A program made the position numbers and the translations under genes. Of a stretch of 64,000 bases of DNA, positions 45,785 through 56,212 are shown piece after piece. Source of the stretch: Mimachlamys varia (Eukaryota > Mollusca > Bivalvia > Pectinida > Pectinidae). The notes under the pieces are model-generated. The model had not been told where the DNA came from and did not search any database. It worked only from the letters and a program-made list of their open reading frames with translations. Numbering within the stretch: the first letter of the stretch is position 1; every line of letters starts with the position of its first letter. The DNA lies in NCBI GenBank assembly GCA_947623455.1, contig OX392530.1, forward strand, positions 2,455,501 to 2,519,500, in the 5' to 3' direction.

Positions 45785-45960
45785 GGTTGTCATAAGTTTG
45801 ACATCCATATGTTTGTAACACACCTACATTGTACATTGGCTCACGTACATACATTATATACAATGTATATACTGAGTGGTGCACGCTAGCGCACCATTGT
45901 TAATATGTACGTATAAGCTAATGTATGTAAAAAAGCCAATGGATGTCAAATATGACAACC
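45785..45960. mobile_element. Foldback-type inverted-repeat element, 176 bp
   Basis: The ends read 'GGTTGTCATAAGTTTGACAT' and, reversed, GGTTGTCATATTTGACATCC. Inside, further complementary stretches (ACATTGGCTC region, TACGTACATAC) lead to a central GGTGCACGCTAGCGCACC palindrome, so the whole block folds on itself. It is non-coding and MITE-like, with no clear target duplication. Confidence 0.6.
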
Positions 45961-46307
45961 AATACATATATTAACAATTTTGTTAACAAACCATTGACAA
46001 ACATACATTTGATGGAGGCATATTAGTCAAAGCAAGTTTTGGCGAAATTCAAAGAGAGAACAGCCACCAGTTGACAGTGGAGCAGTGCTGTTTCACACGC
46101 TACAATTTACATGTTTTCAGCACAATGCCCTTGTGAATGTTATTGGGAAATAGCATACATTGGGCCCAGTAGCTTCAGCTTCGTCTCTGTAAAATGGATA
46201 TACAAATATATCTACAATCATATACTAGTAATCATTGAAATAGGAATAAAAACGTACATACACTATTACAAAGGCACAGGTAAAACATAAACAAATTTCA
46301 AAACAAA
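45961..46307. other. Spacer without recognised features
   Basis: Plain AT-rich sequence. Confidence 0.5.
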
Positions 46308-46572
46308 TTCCGGTATCTATGAAACCATTCTCATGCTCAAACATGGATTATGTGCTCAAGCCCAAGTTCTTGATTTGGTTATAAATCAATAATGAAATGA
46401 TAATTTGAAAATGATTAGGAAATAATTTGAAGGCAGTTTAAACCAAATACTGTTTCAATGTTTATATTTTAGTTTTTGAGCGTTCAACACGATTTAAGAA
46501 AATTACAAGAAAGCTGACTTGAGAACAAAAACCATGCCCTAGCATGAAAATGGTTTCATGAAAACGGGCCCC
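46308..46572. mobile_element. MITE-like element (family C, copy 2)
   Basis: The left end 'CGGTATCTATGAAACC' plus 'ATTCTCATGCTCAAACATGG' and right end 'CCATGCCCTAGCATGAAAAT' plus 'GGTTTCATGAAAACGGGCCC' mirror each other and match the element nested at 13681-13945. Length is again about 265 bp. Non-coding. Confidence 0.75.
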
Positions 46573-47079
46573 AGTCTTTTGGGATAACGAGTTTTGCTGC
46601 ACTTCATTCACCCAGCCACGCGCACCTGTCATGGTGTTAGTCCTCACTGATTTAAGACAGTATTGAATTCATGCAAATAATGTAGATATTGATCAGGAAC
46701 TGCCATATCTAGTAATCTAGTAATGGTTATACCGCTTAGCATGACATAAAGATCACAGTAAATGAACGATATTTCCTGGTTACAATCAGTTAACATGGAG
46801 GACTAGTTATCGTAACTTTGGGCAATGTTCAATTTACGATTTCCTTCAACAGTGTATAGTTATGTATCTTTGTTTTACTTTTGTTAAGGAACCCGAATCA
46901 TCAGGGTACATGCGTGTGTTAGCACGAGGGGAAGTAACTCGAACATAGCAAATCAACCAACCGATAAGTTATAAAGAAAACAAAAATCACTTATGCTTAT
47001 ACTTTCTTGTTTTCCTGTTTTATTTCATTTACAAAAGGAAAATAAATTGATTATGAAACTAAATTCTGTTTTATTGTAG
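46573..47079. other. AT-rich spacer ending in a splice-acceptor-like tract
   Basis: No feature apart from the final 'AAATTCTGTTTTATTGTAG', a reasonable 3' splice site. Confidence 0.35.
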
Positions 47080-47200
47080 AATCAATCTGATAGAGGGCTC
47101 CGGTGAGGCAGTCACTCCCTCACAAAACGAGCTACTGCTGGGAGTGCTGCCATCATCAGTGGCTGTTACGACTGTTTTCAATATTCAGTGTGGTTTTTAA
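47080..47200 (+). CDS. Candidate terminal exon, unidentified protein
   Basis: After the pyrimidine-rich acceptor 'TTCTGTTTTATTGTAG', a GC-richer segment is open for 39 codons in the phase that needs two upstream nucleotides (INLIEGSGEAVTPSQNELLL and then GVLPSSVAVTTVFNIQCGF), ending at TAA 47198-47200. Entry phase 2 matches the exit phase of the exon at 18658-18755, so the join is possible across 28 kb, but a phase match has a one-in-three chance. I recognise no family. The middle is hydrophobic. Confidence 0.2.
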
Positions 47201-47554
47201 CAGGGAAAGAATTACTAGCATACGATCTCATGTCAGAGAACATATGTGTCGATATATTTTTCTAATCAAGTAACGAAGGATTCTTTAACATATACCCTGA
47301 TGTGGTCGAAACGACATAAAAACTGGTTTCAGTGCCGGGTCGGGCCCATAATACTACACGACATAGATGTGACTCAGATTGGTCGTGATAAGTAAACTTT
47401 GGTGGTAGATGTTAATTAGTATGTCTGCTTGCTGTGATTGAGAATAATGCCTTCATAGTGACTGATTTGTGCCATTTCCGCTTGCAACTAACTCGAAAAA
47501 GCGAAAACGCGAGAAAACTGAAAAAGCGAAAAAGTGCACAAATTAGCCACCATA
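47201..47554. other. Spacer with A-rich phrase repeats
   Basis: Near 47497-47535 the words GCGAAAACGCGAGAAAACTG and AAAAGCGAAAAAG form a short imperfect repeat. Nothing else recognised. Confidence 0.45.
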
Positions 47555-47815
47555 TCCCTCAGTTCTCACTTCGAGTACGTGACATTTACTTAAATAAGAC
47601 CTAGATTCATATGGCGGGTGTCGTCGATGAAGCAGAAGAGGCTTACTCTTCTGGAACACCTGGTCTTACATATGTACTGTAATCCCTTGTACTTTGTCTA
47701 AGATCTCCATGTAAATCTTTCCATTGTTTATGTTTTTCCCTATAGTAAATCGATTTTGTGTTCTAATGGTGGTTTTGTTGACACTTCAATATTCCTGATT
47801 TTTTTTTCAAATAAG
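47555..47815 (+). mobile_element. Family A copy A9
   Basis: Sense copy: 'CCTCAGTTCTCACTTCGAG', 'ATATGGCGGGTGTCGTCGAT', 'TTACTCTTCTGGAACACC' to 'GACACTTCAATATTCCTG' and a T-run. The frame 47756-47953 crosses its end and is not a gene. Confidence 0.8.
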
Positions 47816-48818
47816 TTAAGAGACAAGTTCAGCTGTACTTGTCAAATTGTTCCTGAACAAACTCAAACAATATATGTACTATGCACTCTCCAGCAGACGC
47901 CCGACGGGGACATTATATTTTTTCATGTGCATGGTGCGCAAATATCATGTTGAGATGGTCTGTTGTGAGTGTTGAGGACCAATATTCCAGCATGTTTTCG
48001 ATATAACCTTCTGTACTGTTATCCCCGTCGACATTTTGCTCTCATCACGCTGTAAATGTCAATAGCACACGCCTGACTGCGACAGCTCGCCCTTCTGTCC
48101 GTTATATGATCATGGCTCGCTACCATAACTGTTATACATGTAGATCGACTCAATAAATAAGGTTTATTCCTGTCAATTTTTTATTTTATTGTTTTACTGC
48201 TTTTTGAGATGTTACACGATAAACTCAATATAAAATGAACGTGTGATTTGCGTTTCATCATTTGCACAACAGAAACATATGAAAAGTGATTGATGAAGCG
48301 ATTTTATTATATATCCTACCGAATTAAAAATACACATATATAAAACGTAAATTGCAAAGATTTGTTTTCCACGCTCAATGAATCTCATTTTAACCTAGAT
48401 TTGCTTTTTTTGTTTTGTCAATGTTCCCTCCTGTTTTCTCCCTGTAAACCCAATTGTTCTTTGAAGTTTGGATTACTTTAATATCAGGATGAATGGTTCT
48501 TCGCCTATATCAAGCAATCTTATTCTCGCGTTAGGCAGTGATACTTTTTCACTCAGTGGTTCCTATTTAAGGAAGTGAATGTAAGCAGAAATGGACATTG
48601 CATCAATTCAGCGCCTCGTTTTAGTTCTCAACCAATAGTCTTTGCCCTCACTAGGACGTCCAAATCTCTCTGACCTACAATTATGTATTCTAAACTTAGT
48701 CTTCTATGTGGAATAAAAGGTAAGACTGTCCCCGTCATATGTCTAGGGTCTCGTCTCCCTAACCTTCCGTTATAAATGTTTGAAGAGCCGGAGAACTGTC
48801 CTTGCTGTTACATAATTG
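47816..48818. other. Unique DNA upstream of an exon-like ATG
   Basis: TTATAAAT at about 48771 lies some 47 bp before the ATG below, and CCAAT occurs near 48639. These are weak promoter hints only. The rest is featureless. Confidence 0.25.
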
Positions 48819-48862
48819 ATGGCAGAAGTAGCCAGAGCTAGCTCAGGTGTTTCTCTACCTGG
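48819..48862 (+). CDS. Candidate short first exon
   Basis: The ATG follows an in-frame TAA, encodes MAEVARASSGVSLP plus 2 nt, and ends at 'CTACCTGG|GTGAGTAAT', a strong donor with exit phase 2. An alternative first exon spliced to something right of the window would look like this, but 14 codons carry little information. Without the splice the frame stops one codon later. Confidence 0.17.
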
Positions 48863-49764
48863 GTGAGTAATTAGTACAGGATATATGGTGTTTCTTTACC
48901 CTTTGTTTAAATTACAACCTCAGTCTAGACATTTACAGTTGTGTAATTACCTACTTTTCTTGGTCAAAATATTCACATTGAACATGCCATTCAAAATGTT
49001 CACATTAAGAAAACGCAAGCTGTTCATTTCGCTGTTTCAAAACTGAAACTCGATCAGACAAGAATATGCTACATGCAATGGTGTGCAATATATTTCATAA
49101 TACATTTCAAAGATTATAGAGTTGGTCATTCATTTACTTCAGTCAATATTATCGATTTTGGAGAATGAGATTTATTCCGTATGCTTGCAAGGTTCAGAGC
49201 ATTGCTAATCAATTTCATTTCGAAAGAGAGAATGATTTAATTGCACTTTTGAAAGTTTATCATTTTATGCTTCCGTTCGTTTTCCCAACACTGTACCTTC
49301 TTTTTCGCTACATGTATCTTGATCACACCCTGAAAGTTTTGTAAATACAGATCTGTTCCACTATGATAATTCTGTTCCATCTTGATACCTTTGTAAATAC
49401 CAGGCCTGCTCTATTCTAATTTTAGGAAGAACAAGTCCCCCAAGCTTTCTCCGGACGTATTTTATGTATGTAATTCTTGCTTCTTCTGCATCCGCATGTT
49501 CTTTTTTTCAATTTCTGTTTCTGTTCTTTTTCTCAAGACAATTTATTTTGTGTAATCTACTTTTCTTTTACCATCCTTCCCCCCAATCGTTACGTTTTAT
49601 CTGCATTGATTTTCTTTCTCTGTCCCCTTGTGTTTCTGTTTTCATTTAGAAACATATAAAATAAAAAGTTCCATATTATTTTAAATATTGAACATTGAGC
49701 GACGTAATTATATTCTTTGAGGTTGGTGATCCTGTTTTCGTCCATTCTATAATTATAACTTTAT
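48863..49764. other. T-rich DNA without recognised features
   Basis: Pyrimidine-rich around 49497-49645, producing open frames rich in F, S and L. No gene or repeat recognised. Confidence 0.45.
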
Positions 49765-50688
49765 TAGCATCTTTTATAAAGCAGTATATTTTCCATGTAT
49801 TCCATTAATGAAATGACATTATATTATTGTGTACTAACATATTTTATAAAGCAGTATATTGTTCAAGTATTCCATCAGTGAAATGGCATTATGTTATTGT
49901 GTATTGACATATTTTATAAAGCAGTATATTTTCCATGTATTCCATCAGTGAAATGACATTATGTAATTGTTTATTGACATATTTTATAAAGCAGTATATT
50001 TTCCATGTATTCCATTAATGAAATGGCATTATGTTATTGTGTATTGACATATCTTATAAAGCAGTATATTTTCCATGTATTCCATTAATGAAATGGCATT
50101 ATGTTATTGTGTATTGACATATTTTATAAAGCAGTATATTTTCCATGTATTCCATCAGTGAAATGACATTATGTAATTGTTTATTGACATATTTTATAAA
50201 GCAGTATGTTTTTCATATATTCCATTAATGAAATGACATCATGTTATTGTGTATTAACATATTTAATAAAGCAGTATGTTTTTCATGTATTCCATCAGTG
50301 AAATGACATTATGTTATTGTGTATAAACATATTTTATAAAGCAGTATATTTTCCATGTATTCCATTAATGAAATGACATTATGTTATTGTGTATTGACAT
50401 ATTTAATAAAGCAGTATATTTTCCATGTATTCCATCAGTGCAATGACATTATGTAATTGTTTATTGACATATTTTATAAAGCAGTATATTTTCCATGTAT
50501 TCCATCAGTGCAATGACATTATGTTATTGTGTATTGACATATTTTATAAAGCAGTATATTTTCCATGTATTCCATCAGTGAAATGACATTATGTTATTGT
50601 GTATTGACATATTTTATAAAGCAGTATATTTTCCATGTATTCCATTAATGAAATGACATTATGTTATTGTGTATTGACAAATAAATTA
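49765..50688. repeat. Minisatellite, 70-bp unit, 13 copies
   Basis: Unit 'TATTTTATAAAGCAGTATAT' plus 'TTTCCATGTATTCCATCAGT' plus 'GAAATGACATTATGTTATTG' plus 'TGTATTGACA'. Two linked variants alternate irregularly (CCATTAATG or CCATCAGTG; ATGTAATTGTTTATT or ATGTTATTGTGTATT). The ATGTAATTGTTT type recurs at about 49960, 50171 and 50451, i.e. at multiples of 70. Confidence 0.97.
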
Positions 50689-50934
50689 TATATAGATTAG
50701 GGGAACTGATATGACAGTGTCAGGACAGACATATAAAATTATTCTGGAACCTATTTAGACATAAACATCCTTGGGTTAATGTGATTCAAATTGTCACGGG
50801 AAGTCAATAGAGGGGTCACAAAATGCACAAAAAATAGAACTCTTCTCTTGAACCAGAAATGTCACCCCACCCAAAGAATACTGAGAAACAACATTCAAGT
50901 GACCCCCCCCCCCCGCCGAACGTGAAAAGTTATG
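50689..50934. other. Spacer with C-run
   Basis: A run of 12 C near 50903-50914 sits just before the SINE fragment. Otherwise featureless. Confidence 0.5.
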
Positions 50935-51060
50935 GGGTCACCTGCCCGACCACGTAGGTTTTCTCCAGGAACACCGGTTTCCTCCTACCATAACACCCCT
51001 TGAGTAATTAATAAGTTGGATAACTTGTTCAATAATTGTTGTAAAATAAATAAAGTTTAT
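50935..51060 (+). mobile_element. SINE family E, 5'-truncated (copy 3)
   Basis: 'GGGGTCACCTGCCCGACC', 'GTAGGTTTTCTCCAGGAAC', 'ACCGGTTTCCTCCTACCATA' and the tail 'AATTGTTGTAAAATAAATAA' align with the minus strand of the copy at 39137-39372. The tRNA-like head is missing. Confidence 0.8.
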
Positions 51061-52314
51061 ATTATAATATATGTATGTTTTTTTTTCTAAAATCCATCTA
51101 AAACTACCCGACATTGTATTAACATTGAACCCATATTTAGTATCAATGGCAGTGTACAGACGGAAAACCAAATATTTTATAAAATATTGTTTCTGGTAAA
51201 TAATTTGATGGGAACTTATAACATGTAAGAACGATTTCTATATACACTACATTAAAAATGTTTTTAATGTTTTGTACTTTTTCCGTCTGTCACTATTACT
51301 GTTACACGTATGTATTTAATAGGTAAGTCATATGACCACCAAGGCCAATGTGCCTCTTGCTACCAGATGATATTGTACATGTACATGCACGAGTGGAAAG
51401 TAACAAAAGAAATCAAAAAGTCAGCTAGTAAAAGTCCATCATTATAAAATAGTTATTTGATTGGTCTCAATCTCTACATCCTTGCTTTGATCTTTGACAT
51501 CAAACAGTACCTACTCTTCCACTGTTCTGTGAGCGGTGAAGAACATGTATGCCAATCAATGATAAATGTAATATCGCAAAAGTTACTGAAGGCAGAAAAT
51601 GTGGCTATTGAGCCATGCTATATTTTTTCAACAATTTACAGAATCCCGAAGCAGTTTTCGGTGTTTTTGAAATTCATGCAATTATTCTATTAGATTGAGT
51701 GTGTCCAATTGATTTGCCGACCAGAGATTTTTTTATATCGATCTTCTGAAGTCAAGTTTGCAATCAATTTAGTGATGGCCTTTTATTGCGCCTGCGTCAA
51801 TCACCACGCCGCGCGTGCAGTGATTCTGCTCCGTAATCGCCCCGTAATAGGGCACAGTAAATCGATCAGACAATATAAAATGATTTCTTACGTAACGATT
51901 TTCCATACATCAGAATAGTCCGCGTGGTTACACTTCATTCAAATATTTCTAGTATACGGTATTCTCGCATACTGCTTATTTCGACATTGGTTAAAAAAAA
52001 TATATAAAAACAATAATTCAATATTTCCAAATCGTATCTTATATTTGTCTGGAATAGTATAGTGTATTTATTTCGTGAAAGACATAATGCTACATGAAAT
52101 GTATTATACTGATTTCTGTCTTGTTTTCCGTGTAATGGTAGTCCATATTTACCAAACTATGCGCTAATTTATTTACTGGTCAATTACTTCTTTTTCACAA
52201 TGTTCAGTATTTGAAGTTACATATATATGGTTTCTTGAATTCGACTGAAAAATTGAATGGTGATAAAAACTTAGCTTTTCCTCTTTCTGTGTTATCAATT
52301 CTATTATCTTAATG
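51061..52314. other. AT-rich DNA without recognised features
   Basis: Forward frames 51457-51918 are not recognised. A GC-rich phrase with partial dyad (AATCACCACGCCGCGCGTG ... GTGATT) lies near 51799-51826. Confidence 0.4.
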
Positions 52315-52750
52315 ATCAATTTCTTTTGTCTCCGTGATCCATTTTTTTTGTCTCAGTGATCCGCTTTATTGTTTCAGTGCTCCGTTTTATTTTCTCAGTG
52401 GTCCATTTCAATTGTCCCCGTAGTCTATTTTTATTTTCTCAGTGGTCTATTTATATTGGTACGTGATCCATTTCTATTGTCTTCGTGATCTGTTTCTGTT
52501 GTCCCCGTAGTCCATTTCTATTGTCTCTGTGATCTGTTCCTGTTGTCCCCGTAGTCCATTTCTATTGTCTCTGTGATCTGTTCCTATTGTCCCCGTAGCC
52601 CATTTCTATTGTCTCTGTGATCTGTTTCTATTGTCCCCCTAGTCCATTTCTATTGTCCCCGTGATCTGTTTCTATTGTCTCTGTGATCTGTTTCTGTTGT
52701 CCCCGTGATCCATTTCTTTTGTCTTTGTTATCTATTTCTGTTCTCTTCGT
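52315..52750. repeat. Minisatellite, 22-bp unit in 44-bp dimers
   Basis: Alternating 'TCCATTTCTATTGTCTCTGTGA' type and 'TCTGTTCCTGTTGTCCCC' plus 'GTAG' type units, about 20 in all, strongly pyrimidine-rich on the plus strand. The dimer is clearest at 52490-52680. Confidence 0.9.
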
Positions 52751-53269
52751 GTAGTACATGAAATTTCGTTTATATCTGTGGTGCCAATTTCTATACCTGT
52801 TTCATTCCATTTCTCCTAAGAACGTGTTTGTATCTCCATACTGTATTCCTATTTTTCTACATAATGTCTTTTCCCTTCCTTCCATAATGTCATTTTTTTG
52901 TTTCTTCATCAAACGTGATGCTCTAAATGTACTTAATATCTCTGCACATCACTGTGGCAGTGTTTGTTTCCTGGATAGTTATGTAGTTACAATGTACACA
53001 CACGTTTCACCTACATGTAGCTGAAAATAATACATTGTGTATAGCGCTTTCGGGTGATACATCAAATGAAATATGACTTCCTGTTTTTCTTGTTGCTGTT
53101 TCAGAGTGATAAACATATATCTGATTATACATAATATGTATTAACAAACAACCTCGTTAATCATAATGTTAAACAAAGTATTGTAATTTTATGTATGTAG
53201 ATTGAAAGATTGCGTTGATAATATTGGAATTGGATGGATCCGAGGTCGTACATTGTTGTCGCGTCCTAC
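52751..53269. other. Pyrimidine-rich spacer
   Basis: The frame 52758-53024 is rich in F, S, C and H through T-rich sequence and is not recognised. No other feature. Confidence 0.45.
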
Positions 53270-54420
53270 ATCCCACACCCCCACCCCTCCCTTGAGGACT
53301 GGCCTTGTTGTGATCCTCGATCTCCTTCCCTCCTACCCACAGACCCAATCCCTCCTTTGAGTGTTGGCCTTGTTGTAATCCTCTATCTCCCCCCCCCCCC
53401 CCCCCATCCCTCCCTTGATGACTGGCCTTGTTGTGATCCTCGATCTCCTTCCCTCCTACCCACAGACCCAATCCCTCCTTTGAGTGTTGGCCTTGTTGTA
53501 ATCCTCTATCTCCCCCCCCCCCCCATCCCTCCCTTGATGACTGGCCTTGTTGTGATCCTCGATCTCCTTCCCTCCTACCCACAGACCCAATCCCTCCTTT
53601 GAGTGTTGGCCTTGTTGTAATCCTCTATCTCCCCCCTCCCCCACCTCTCCTTTGAGTGTTGGCCTTGTTGTAATCCTCTATCTCTCCCCCACCCCCCTCC
53701 TCTCCTTCGAGTGTTGGCCTTGTTGTAATCCTCTATCTCCAACCTCCCCCACCTCTCCTTTGAGTGTTGGCCTTGTTGTAATCCTCTATCTTTCCCCCCC
53801 CCCCTCCTCTCCTTCGAGTGTTGGCCTTGTTGTAATCCTCTATCTCCAACCTCCCCCACCTCTCCTTCGAGTGTTGGCCTTGTTGTAATCCTCTATCTCC
53901 CCCCTCCCCCACCTCTCCTTTGAGTGTTGGCCTTGTTGTAATCCTCTATCTCTCCCCCCCCCCTCCTCTCCTTCGAGTGTTGGCCTTGTTGTAATCCTCT
54001 ATCTCCAACCTCCCCCACCTCTCCTTTGAGAACTGGCCTTGTTGTAATCCTCTATCTCCAACCTCCCCCACCTCTCCTTTGAGACCTGGCCTTGTTGTAA
54101 TCCTCTATCTCCCTCCCCCTCCCTTTCCCCACCCCTCCTTTGAGTGTTGGCCTTGTTGTAATCCTCTATCTCCAACCTCCCCCACCTCTCCTTTGAGTGT
54201 TGGCCTTGTTGTAATCCTCTATCTCCCCCCTCCCCTCCTCTCCTTTGAGTGTTGGCCTTGTTGTAATCCTCTATCTCCCCCCCCCCCCTCCCCCCTTCCC
54301 CACCATCCTTTGAGGACTGGCCTTGTTGTAATCCTCTATCTCCCCCCTCCACCTCTCCTTGGAGGGTTGGCCTTGTTGTTATCCTCTATCTCCCCTCTCC
54401 CTCCCCCACCCCTCCTTTAA
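53270..54420. repeat. CT-rich minisatellite, about 50-60-bp unit
   Basis: Core 'TTGGCCTTGTTGTAATCCTC' plus 'TATCTCC', separated by C/T-only stretches of varying length and 'CCTCTCCTTTGAGTG'. The left 340 bp is a higher-order block of about 120 bp, three times, that adds 'GTTGTGATCCTCGATCTCC' and 'CCTCCTACCCACAGACCC'. The strand asymmetry keeps frames open on both strands with proline- or glycine-rich repeats (137 and 122 codons). These are not genes. Confidence 0.97.
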
Positions 54421-54535
54421 GACAAGACTAGTGCGTATGTTTATTTTCCGATATGATGTAAAGTGAAGGTTACGTCTGGCGATGTTGATCGGGGAGTAGG
54501 TTACGTATATTATATATAGACCAGTTTTCGTGCAA
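54421..54535. other. Short spacer
   Basis: No feature recognised. Confidence 0.4.
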
Positions 54536-54631
54536 AACAGGCCCAACAAGGCCGTGTTATACACGAAGATAGGCCAAGCAAGGCCGTGTTATACACGAAG
54601 ATAGGCCAAGCAAGGCCGTGTAATACACGAA
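54536..54631. repeat. Tandem repeat, 33-bp unit, 3 copies
   Basis: 'GGCCAAGCAAGGCCGTGTTA' plus 'TACACGAAGATA' repeats three times with few changes. GGCC words lie in dyad within the unit. Confidence 0.9.
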
Positions 54632-55736
54632 AGAAAAACTTTAACAATTGTACCATGTTTACTGTATGTGAAATTCAAAGACCTTCACTAATTAAAGCTC
54701 ATTTGCAAAATACAACAATAATATGACATTAAACGTCAACAACAACAAAATCTGATAAAACTTAAAAAAAACAATTTCTGATTATTAACCAAATTCAAAT
54801 TTCAAATTGGAAAACAGACTGGCAAAACTGCATGAACACGACTGTAAAAATGGCGACAATAATGTGAAAGGTCCCTTTACATTTTGGGCTTTGAAAGAGA
54901 TTGTAAATTCTAGTACTAGGCTACGTATAGTATGTGAAAAATAGAAGTTAAATGCAAATTCATTCAATATCAATATTCTAATCAACGAAACAATATCACA
55001 TTAACAAATCATAAAACATTAATTCTAATTAAAACTTTTACAGATCCCGTAAAAGTCATACGGAACAGACCGCGAATCAGGAGGATTCAGCACTCAAGCA
55101 GCTAGACAATATATTATATAACTACACATTTAACTGATATCTTTACTATTTGTGGTACAACACCAGTGACAGCTTTGTACGTTTATACATTTAGGCATTG
55201 TAAAGGTAACACATGGGTTTTAAGCAGGATTAATGGTATATTAGAAAGTCAAAATGCCAAGAAGTTGACAACCGGAAGTACTCAAGCAAATGTGATGAAC
55301 CAATTTGTTTTTGTATTTACCCCTGTGGTGTCAATCCGCGCATCGACATGGATAAATATGATTTTTTTTTCTCAAAAAGTGAATGCCTTTATATTGCATT
55401 CGTTCGGACACTGTCATCCGCTCCTCATTGTAGTTCCCATTGGTCTAGTTATTGGTCGGAAGTGATTTTAAATAGGAACATGAACTACATGGATTAACCA
55501 ACGTTTGCTAATTGGCTGATTTGGGTGTATGAATCAATATTAAAGAAGATGGACCTTGAAGCGGACTGAAAACCACTCAAACAAACAAAACAAACAGTGT
55601 TTGAACCAATCACGGTTTCTTTTGATGATCAACACCTAACGTCCGGGCGGTCTGTAATTAGTTCTAATGACCATTGATCTTACATTATTTCGGCGATTAT
55701 AACAACAAAAACACTAACGACCGATTTAGACTATTA
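54632..55736. other. AT-rich DNA without recognised features
   Basis: The forward frame 55166-55465 (99 codons) is not recognised. CCAAT and ATTGG words cluster near 55438-55512 (CCCATTGGTCTAG, AATTGGCTG), which may be chance. Confidence 0.4.
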
Positions 55737-56012
55737 GTAGAGCAAAATTCAACATGTCAAGACGAAAGTAGAGCGAATTTCAACATATCGAGACAAAATT
55801 AGAGGGCTATTCAATATATCAAAACGACAGAAGATCGAAATTCAACATATCAAGACGATAGTAGACTGAAATTCAACATAACAAGACGACAGTAGACCGA
55901 AATTCACCATTTCAAGGCAACAGTAGACCGAAATTCAACATTTCAAGGCAACAGTAGACCGAAATTCAACATTTCAAGACAACAGTAGACCGAAATTCAA
56001 CATATCAACACA
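55737..56012. repeat. Minisatellite, about 30-bp unit, 9 copies
   Basis: Unit 'ACAGTAGACCGAAATTCAAC' plus 'ATTTCAAGGC', with the most homogeneous copies at 55890-55990 and decayed copies to the left. Confidence 0.9.
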
Positions 56013-56212
56013 AACGTAGAGAAAAGTGAAATTTAACATGTACATTATGTAAAACGAAACATTGTTTTGTTCAATATTGTAACAACAGTTTAATATTAAA
56101 ATACAAAGACATTGTGTTATTACATAGAGTTCTGTGAAATGATGTCGCGATTCATTGTGGCAACCAGGTTGAAATCCTGAAAGATACAATTGCATCTTGT
56201 ATAATAATGAAG
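56013..56212. other. Short spacer between two arrays
   Basis: No feature recognised. Confidence 0.4.

Noticed and set aside
53169..54420. Long glycine/glutamine- or proline-rich frames on both strands
   Set aside because: They are translations of the CT minisatellite; both strands are open because of the repeat composition.
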